NCBI GenBank assembly: GCA_002633005.1
Contig: NMRA01000200.1
Coordinates: 172,600 to 213,348, forward strand
DNA from: Phoronis australis
Lineage: Eukaryota > Phoronida > Phoronidae
DNA length: 40,749 bases
Direction: 5' to 3'
The stretch's first letter is position 1; each line of letters begins with the position of its first letter. The position numbers were made by a program, and so were the translations under genes. The notes below the pieces were generated by a model that was not told where the DNA came from, did not search any database, and worked only from the letters and a program-made list of their open reading frames with translations. Positions 34,601 through 40,749 of the stretch are shown here, in pieces.

Positions 34601-37449
34601 TAAAGGCTGATTATTTTGCTACAAGTAGTGGAAACTTTACCAAATGTTGTTCTATGAAATCTGCAAAGTACAAACTAAATCAGTAATAGGCTAAATGTTT
34701 TCTTAATCTTTATTTTTGTAAAGAAATGTGTCTTAACTAAACTCCAGTTAAGAAGGGTTTATGACCCTGGGTGTTTGATAATCCCCTATGGATAGGTGAA
34801 TAGCTGAGCCCAAGATGGATTCAGTACAAGTCCTTAGTGCTGACTTTTAATACTTGGCCAATTCAAAGTGACTAGCTTCTCAATTCAAATCAATAGTTTC
34901 TTTCACAACAGTGTAAATAAATGCTAACTGGATTAAAATATTTTATTTGCCAACTTGTACTCTGTTCCACAGTCTAGTAGAATCATATACCAAGTGGCAA
35001 ATTGTAGCAACCCTTTAAGCTATTGTTGTTACCTCATATTAATATATGCATTGAAAGATTTTTTGTACTAAACTTCATTTAATTGAAAATGAAAATTGAA
35101 AACCATCATCATACCAAGAATTGTAGGATGACACTTGGCTTACCTCAAAATCCTACTGCTTCCTGGTGGCTTGGTAATTGGCCCAATTATGTTTCAGAAC
35201 TAATGAGGAAGGTATTATTGGAACATTAAACAAATGTTTTGGGTTGTTTCAAGAACGTAATCACGTTTACTTTTTCATGAATTCTTTAAAAACAAAAATT
35301 TAAAGATACCATTGTCGCCCCAATGTGTTTATGATGGTCTCATTGTCTAGAGAACGAGAACATCAGAAGCCTGAGGTGATTTAATTAACCACAACAGCAT
35401 GGTGTCTTTGATCTAAATAGGGCAGATTCTGTGGTGCTCAAACCCATTGAGTTGCTCAGTCTCGACCAGTTAGGGTGTCAAGGTAGAATTCTTTTAATGG
35501 TACAATCATATAGTGACTCAAACATTTACCTTTAGAATGTTCAAGTTGGATCTCAAGAACCTAGAATTTTGTAAATAAATGTACTTTTGTCTTTTTCAGT
35601 TTTGTTATACATCTCAACAGTTGGGACAAATATATTTGCTGGCATTGCCTTACCGTTGTTCTATGAGCTATGCTGTGAGTGTGTGTTTCCCATATCAGAG
35701 AGCATCACCTCCAGTATACTGTCTATAGTTAACAATGTCGGTGGAGCAGTCTTCTTCCTTATATTTCTAATACCCAATGTTGGTAAGTATCGATGGTGCA
35801 TTTACATTTCTTGTACCTTTTTTAATTGCACCTGTGGATCCGTTTCATGAGAGTTGAATGCTGATTGATGACATCACGCCCATTATTTAACGACACTGAT
35901 ATTGCTACATCTACAGTGGCACTTCTTTGCTGGTTTTGTGCAAAATGTGCCTAACCCCTGAAATTTCATTTTGTCAAGTTTCTCCTTCAAAAATAAAAAT
36001 TTTAGAAAAGATTGTATTTTAGACTGATTTGCATAGTTTGTGTTATGTACTACTAGCTGTTCAAAGACAACACTTAAATTACTAGACAGTATTTTCCATT
36101 ATTGCGGATTAGCTGAAGGGTGACTGCAATAGTGGACACTTTTCTGAAGAAATAATAAGGTATTATTATAAGTTATTTTTATTTCATAATATAGCCAAAA
36201 AGTATCAAAACTGATGAGAGACGTTAGTTTCAAATTAATGTAAGTAGTTTTCACAAGGCCATGATGCTTGAATCACTTTGATTTGCATTTGTACTGAATT
36301 TTTACAGAAAGTTAATCTTAAGTAAAGAAGGCAATATGTTGCTGTTGTTTGGTCATTTCCTCTCAACTGTTAATTATTTTGCATTTCTATTCTGTCTTGC
36401 TTTAGTGACATTTTCCTTGAATGAATGAGACTCCATGATTAAACACCGATTAAACACCGTTCCACAAACTTGAAATGCATTATTCACAGAACTAAATGTT
36501 GTCACAACTAAAATGCAATAAACGTGAGAGGATTTAAAATTTTGGTGGCATTCACGCTAAGGGCACATGAAAAGACTGGTGGCAGTCACACAAAGGCCAC
36601 CTATGAGTAGTATGAAAGGATTGGTGCTTGTCACACTAAGGGCACATATGGGTGGTATGAAAAGATTGGTGCCAGTCACACTAAGGGCACCTATGGGTAG
36701 TATGAAAAGATTGGTGGCAGTCACACTAAGGGCACCTATGGGTAGTATGAAAGGATTGGTGGCAGTCACACAAAGGCCACTTATGAGTAGTATGAAAGGA
36801 TTGGTGGCAGTCACACTAAGAGCACCTATGGGTAGTAGGAAAGGATTGGTGCCAGTCACACTAAGGCCACCTATGGGTAGTATGAAAATATTGGTGCCAG
36901 TCACACTAAGGGCACTTGTGGGTAGTATGATTTTCATTCCTGTGACTCATAATGAGTTGTACTTTAACATTTTTTTAGCAATTTTTGAAATACATATTCA
37001 CAAACAATATGATTAAGCAGAAAAATTTAACTGGGTTGTCTGAAAATAAGTCAATATTGTCTCCTTTCCCTGCCACTCACACAGTGGGCCATAGAATATG
37101 TTCAATCTTTTACATACAGAAGAACCTAATGATAGGGCTCCATCGACTGCAGAAAACTTTCAGTTGGCAATTCTTTAGGTAAACAACTTAATGAATTTTG
37201 TAATGTTCAAATATTGTAAATTGAAACATGGCTAGCTAGCATTTGACAAATCTCTAATGAATGTTCCCGTAGTTCTCAGTTTCCTGTGATCTTTCATTGC
37301 CAGGTACAGCCTGGATTGACTGGTGTGTACTGGGCAGTCAGGTACTCGGTATACTGTGTCTGTTAGTAGTTCGAGTCAAGTATAGAAGGACTCAAGTCGA
37401 CACAAGGGTCAACTTATTGCCTGACCAGGAGACAACAGACGTTACTTGA
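25633..37449 (+). CDS. SLC49A4: SLC49A4/DIRC2-like MFS transporter, C-terminal half (7 exons; 5' exons not found)
   Basis: The exons are 25633-25683, 30096-30225, 31962-32067, 33070-33137, 33929-34047, 35600-35782 and 37304-37449 (TGA at 37447-37449). All have GT/AG borders and matching phases, giving 266 C-terminal residues. Hydrophobic segments correspond to TM6-TM12 of a 12-TM major facilitator: LISSVVFFILAVIYF, FWLLALAFVAVAWSF, IGFWSQVAGVIAAVAMG, a segment in 33929-34047, two in 35600-35782 and one in the last exon. Family signatures include FPARPPSAPS after TM6, DHVSQIDIGFIGFWS across exons 3-4, ALPLFYELCCECVFPISESIT, and IDWC near the end. SLC49A4 of vertebrates is a lysosomal membrane transporter reported to export pyridoxine; substrate and location here are inferred by homology. 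The N-terminal half, including any lysosome-sorting signal, is not visible between 20.6 and 25.6 kb. Confidence 0.85.
25852..26880 (-). mobile_element. 1.03-kb gag-only LTR retroelement (TR-GAG-like), minus strand
   Basis: Two similar terminal repeats of about 76-79 bp flank the element: 25852-25930 and about 26803-26880. They share 'taatgacctttatt', 'aactaaccttggtt' and 'catacacaaca'. The outer ends are TG...CA, and the 5-mer CTAGT is duplicated on both sides (25847-25851 and 26881-26885). On the minus strand each repeat contains AATAAA. A primer-binding-site-like 'TGGCGACGAGG' follows the 5' repeat, then a decayed Ty3/Gypsy-type gag, and a purine-rich 'agaggag' abuts the 3' repeat. No protease, reverse transcriptase or integrase fits in the 0.87-kb interior. 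It lies inside the first visible intron of the SLC49A4-like gene, in antisense orientation. Confidence 0.75.
26190..26745 (-). pseudogene. Decayed Ty3/Gypsy-type gag fragment
   Basis: The ATG at 26745-26743 opens 91 codons containing STERWENYKWRLDSW and the MLVIIGPEAVELL segment, typical of invertebrate Ty3/Gypsy Gag N-termini. After the stop, recognisable Gag pieces continue in other frames: ESVADYIVEL, then RLRNRLVAGLRN, then DKAVEIAMCMEAASE. So at least two frame changes and more than one stop have accumulated. The natural Gag would form particles; this copy cannot. It is part of the short LTR element at 25852-26880. Confidence 0.75.
27444..27456. promoter_or_regulatory. Perfect TTCnnGAAnnTTC heat-shock-element match (unit 1)
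   Basis: TTCtaGAAagTTC, in the first of three ~60-bp tandem units in the LTR U3, about 140 bp upstream of the LTR TATA box. Confidence 0.55.
27508..27520. promoter_or_regulatory. Perfect TTCnnGAAnnTTC heat-shock-element match (unit 2)
   Basis: The same 13-mer pattern as unit 1, 64 bp away. The third unit (27567-27579) has tac in place of the first TTC, leaving GAAagTTC. Confidence 0.55.
28592..28615. repeat. 10-bp-arm inverted repeat, TTTG loop
   Basis: CATGCACCCA and TGGGTGCATG flank a 4-nt loop, within the intron of the SLC49A4-like gene. A related 'gtgggtgcat' occurs near 23683-23692. Confidence 0.7.
29050..29560 (+). repeat. Further units of the ~145-bp repeat family
   Basis: Blocks of the 23430-25090 array recur: 'ggatggacttgtgatattc' before a core at about 29161, 'gatgagtgcgacttccgtaatgcc' with core 'ccccctaggcgcaattt' near 29292-29312, 'cttcatgaaatttggcata' at about 29370-29388, and a decayed core near 29440. 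The spacing is again about 130-150 bp. Confidence 0.65.
36543..36926 (+). repeat. 45-bp minisatellite, 8 full units plus a partial
   Basis: Full units start at 36567, 36612, 36657, 36702, 36747, 36792, 36837 and 36882; a partial unit precedes them from 36543. The unit is about 'atgaaaagattggtggcagt' followed by 'cacactaagggcacctatgggtagt'. Because 45 is a multiple of 3 and no unit has a stop in these frames, the plus strand is open for 149 codons and the minus strand for 126. It lies in the last intron of the SLC49A4-like gene and is not an exon: no splice sites flank it and the neighbouring exons join in phase without it. Confidence 0.9.
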
Positions 37450-37796
37450 GTAGGGTGGTGTGGACAGTCAAGGCTATGTTCAAGAACATACATGTAACTT
37501 AATGCATTATTGTTTTAACATTTCGTGAAAGTGGTCGTGGTATTTTTGATTCAAGATATTTTTCTGCCATTTCCTGTATTTGTTTTATGTTTTGTATGTA
37601 AGAGCAGTATTACAAATATTTGTAAACTGGGTAATACATAGACAATGTTTACAATGTTTTAGTGTTGTCCATACAAAGACTGAAGCGCCATTGCTGTTTA
37701 TTTCGTTTTTTTTGTTTTATCTTCAGTCTACTCAATGTCTTGTATTTCAGTTGTTGTATTTTAGCATTTATATCCTTAATACACTACATTCTTTTA

Positions 37797-37802
37797 AATA
37801 AA
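37797..37802 (+). terminator. Polyadenylation signal of the SLC49A4-like gene
   Basis: AATAAA about 350 nt after the stop codon, followed by 'gttcatggtgat'. It gives a plausible 3' UTR of roughly 370 nt. Confidence 0.65.
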
Positions 37803-40451
37803 GTTCATGGTGATAAGCATAATACTTGCAGTAATAACCCTATACTGAGTGCCATTTGTTTAGTTTTGCTGTAAGAACAAAATTGAAGCTTCAATCCGAT
37901 TTTTTTTCTGTCCTGTTTTATTATGCGATTAAGAGACGTTTTAAGAGAAAACCTGCAAAATATTATAACGTTGTTGGATCATCTTTCACCTCTGAAAGTG
38001 ATAATGTGACAAGATGGTTGAGTTAAGAATCGCTATAGGCTCATTTGAAATCAGAATCGCTTAATATTTCACTGGGTTCCAGTGGTGGTTCATGCACCGC
38101 TCAGTGCCATGTAAGAAATGGGAAATTTGCCTTAAATATTCTGGATATCCTCATTTTGCTGAAAATCAAATGAGTGGAATTAAAAAGTAGTAGCCGTCTT
38201 CTGGATTTAGTTAGAGTTTCCAAAATTGGAATTTTTATGAATTTCCTTTTTACAATACGTCGGGGAAATGACTCATTTTTGCAGACTTTGCAGGTTCTGA
38301 TCTACTGCACATGGTTTCTCTATGATGATTATACGCACGCACTAGAGAAGTCCCTGTTGCTTAAGCAGTGAAAATTTTCTCCCAGAAGGGAGGGTACCTG
38401 AAATACTTATCTAAATCTTAACAAAGGAGAGCTTATCTTTAGCATCAAAGTCTTGACACGAGGGGCAAATTTAAGTAGATGGGAATGATAACTCATTTCT
38501 CCACACGTCTAATGGTTTGAACTATTTCTTATTGCGGTACATGGCCATACAAATCAACAGTTTCCTATTTTTACTGAGGAGTTGTTTGAAGTGATCCACT
38601 TTACTAAAACCTAGTTTCATTTCCCCCATTCAAATACACACTGTTTTGGGTGTGAACCCATTTAAGTATGCACCTTTGAGGGTGGTCCACAATATTTTCT
38701 GAATTATATTATTTTGGTACGGGTGATATCCCCATCACAACAACATTGTCAAAATGTTGAAGCTTTGATGTGGTTCCGCCCACTTTTGCAGGCTTTCTCA
38801 GAAAAACCTTTCTTAAGATTGTTAGCAGTAGGAGGCATTGTAGCATAGCAGTGGAACTATGTGCCACTCAATCAAAAGATGGTTCACTAGTCCACACTAA
38901 CTTGTACAGTATCTCTTTAGATCTCAGCTCAGTTTCATCTAGTGTTATTGAAAGTAAAACTGTTTCTCATGTGATTTTGCTTTACAAGTAAGTTTTCATA
39001 TTCAAAGAGTTTTTTCTCTCCAATTTGTCTCACCAAAAGTGCATGGCTTGTGGACTCGTCCGTTCTCTCTATTGTGATCTAAATACGCCATTGAAGAAGT
39101 GCACACTCAGTTAAAATCCACCTGTCTAGCCAATGTAGGTTATAAGGGTCACAAGTGATGGTGTGTGGATAAGGTAAGTAATGAACATATTGCAGTCATG
39201 TCATCTCCCAAATCGACCAGTACTTTTCATATTCATCACTGACCAGTTAGAGGGAATAAAAGCTCTGCCCATGAATGTGAGAAGTTGCTCTTCAGTCTAA
39301 ATGATGCCAGAAACTGTAATTGGTGGGTTCTGTACTCGATTGTACTTGACTGTCTGCTTGGAGATTTTTATGCTATACTCGATGGTTGATGGATTTATAA
39401 ATTATATGATTAACTCTGTTAACTGAAATTTTATCTTTTTATGTAACACAGATTTTTACTGAACAATGTGTGTAACCCCGTTAAAACATAAAATATTGGA
39501 TAACTGCTTGGGTGTCATAGCCTTGGCAAACGTCCACGTGTGTGATATTGCTAGTGCTTCAGGTCATAAAAGAATTCCACAGGTTCTTGTTAGAACAGGT
39601 TTCTGCAGAGCGGACAGGTAGAATTGTGACTGGTATTGAACCACTTGTACTGAAAAATAAAAAGCAACCCAAGTCAATGAGGTGTCATTGAAAAATCACC
39701 AGTTCTTACTAAAAACAGATTTCACCAGATGACTGTAATTTATCAGTCACCCAGTATGTTGCTTTAACATTTATCAGTCACCCAGTATGTTGCTTTAACA
39801 AAGATCATGAACCTGGTGTGACTGGTTTTAACGAAAAAGGAAATGGAATGGCTCTAATAACCAATCAATGTGATAACTATGTTCATGATATTTCACATCG
39901 TAGTTCAACAAGTCGTGCAGATTATCCTGAGCATTTGAATAAGGTCAACCAGTAATATCTGTTATGAAACTGAAAATATACATTCTTAAAAAAGACCCTG
40001 TTTGCTTAATATTGAACTTGGGGAAAGCTGTGTTGGATAATAAAGCAATTTACATGACACATCTCTTGCTTCACCTATTTCACCGTCTATCCACTGTATG
40101 GTTCACTGAACACGATGGCGTGTGGGTTGTGGAAACTTGTCTGTAGTTGTGAATCGTACGAGCTAAATGTTATAGTGAAAAATGGTAAACATTTCCACAA
40201 TACCAAAATTGGAAGATGTTAATTGTGTGTAATGTCTATTGTGGATACACTCGCGTGGAAATGGACAGTGAATTCAATTTCAATGGTTATAATGAACAGG
40301 GAACTGTTTTTATGATGTAGCAGAAAATTAAAGAGTGTGTGGAAATAATTAAATAACGTGGATGGGAACATCAAACAGCTTATTATTTAAAATGACTTAT
40401 TCTTATTAAAATGACATAAGCAAAAAATTGAATTTCGGACCTCAAAAGCGA
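37803..40451. other. No gene recognised
   Basis: AT-rich intergenic sequence with short frames only. It contains the 31-bp tandem duplication listed separately. Confidence 0.5.
39738..39799. repeat. 31-bp perfect tandem duplication
   Basis: The 31-mer beginning 'atttatcagtcacccag' at 39738-39768 is repeated exactly at 39769-39799. Confidence 0.9.
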
Positions 40452-40477
40452 GGCCCCCTATATTAATATAGGGGGCC
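40452..40477. repeat. Perfect 26-bp palindrome
   Basis: The half-site GGCCCCCTATATT is followed at once by its exact reverse complement, with no spacer. It lies about 95 bp from the first CTCF-like site at the right edge. It could be a repeat terminus. Confidence 0.9.
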
Positions 40478-40569
40478 ACGCCGAAAGGCTGCCGGAGAGC
40501 GAAAAATTTTGAAGCAATTGGGCATCACAAACAGCATGCTTCTTGTGACATCTATTTGTATCATAAAAA

Positions 40570-40588
40570 TGGCCACCAGATGGCGCAA
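40570..40588 (+). promoter_or_regulatory. CTCF-like motif 1
   Basis: TGGCCACCAGATGGCGCAA agrees with the animal CTCF consensus (TGGCCACCAGGGGGCGCTA-like) at nearly every position. It is the core of a repeat unit; binding is inferred only from the motif. Confidence 0.5.
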
Positions 40589-40708
40589 AACACGTCAACT
40601 CCATCCGAAAACAGAAACATCTTTTCTTTAATAGAAAGTATTTACCAATTTCCATAAAAATCTGTCAAGAAACTATAGAGAAACAAAGGAAGACCGGAAA
40701 AAATGGAA

Positions 40709-40727
40709 TGGCCACTAGGGGGCAATG
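40709..40727 (+). promoter_or_regulatory. CTCF-like motif 2
   Basis: TGGCCACTAGGGGGCAATG matches the CTCF core CCACTAGGGGGCA exactly and has the same orientation as motif 1, 139 bp away. Confidence 0.5.
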
Positions 40728-40749
40728 CACCTGAAAGTTGTCAATATCT

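Larger units (their letters stand above)
40560..40749 (-). repeat. Two minus-strand units of the ~145-bp repeat family, running off the edge
   Basis: Read on the minus strand this stretch has the array's blocks in the same order: 'tttctattaaagaaaag', 'gttttcggatggagt', then the core 'gcgccatctggtggccattt'. A second core ('gccccctagtggccatt') precedes it, 139 bp away. These cores are less decayed than those at 23-25 kb. Confidence 0.75.

Noticed and set aside
36557-36937. 126-codon minus-strand repeat protein
   Set aside because: It is the reverse reading of the 45-bp minisatellite inside an intron.

Overview
The window is animal nuclear DNA, most likely from a marine invertebrate. Genes have multiple exons with GT/AG introns, intergenic space is large and AT-rich, and relics of several eukaryotic transposon classes are present. 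There is nothing bacterial: no operons, no Shine-Dalgarno spacing and no CRISPR. I cannot name the species from the sequence.

Left part (1-8.5 kb): mostly repeat-derived or featureless DNA. It holds one copy of an LTR with heat-shock-element-like motifs (853-1628), two diverged copies of a ~210-bp repeat (about 12-218 and 6019-6232), and one gene-like reading frame broken by a single TGA (4850-5140).

Lipocalin (8.6-10.9 kb, + strand): a complete four-exon secreted protein of the apolipoprotein D type, 186 residues, with a TATA box about 50 bp before the start codon.

Transposon belt (13.2-18.4 kb): a retroelement RNase H fragment whose catalytic His has become Gln; three identical tandem 164-bp units; and an unrecognised, spliced transposase-like gene with a nonsense codon. 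A 246-bp MITE with 5-bp target duplications interrupts that gene. Removing the MITE and one duplication restores its reading frame.

18.8-20.6 kb (+): the last two exons of a single-pass membrane protein that I could not identify. Its upstream exons were not found.

22.2-37.8 kb (+): an assembly gap, a degenerate tandem array of ~145-bp units, then the last seven exons (266 residues) of an MFS transporter of the SLC49A4/DIRC2 type. Its first half is not visible in the window. Its 4.4-kb first visible intron contains a 1.03-kb gag-only LTR element and, directly beside it, a solo LTR (26891-27706), both in minus orientation. Its last intron contains a 45-bp minisatellite that is open in frame.

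Right edge (37.8-40.7 kb): no gene. It has a 31-bp tandem duplication, a perfect 26-bp palindrome, and two minus-strand units of the ~145-bp repeat family. In these two units the conserved core resembles the CTCF-binding consensus.

The two well-supported genes (lipocalin and SLC49A4-like) have no evident functional link. The most unusual content is in the repeats: heat-shock-type elements in an LTR, a gag-only retroelement, and a repeat carrying CTCF-like cores.
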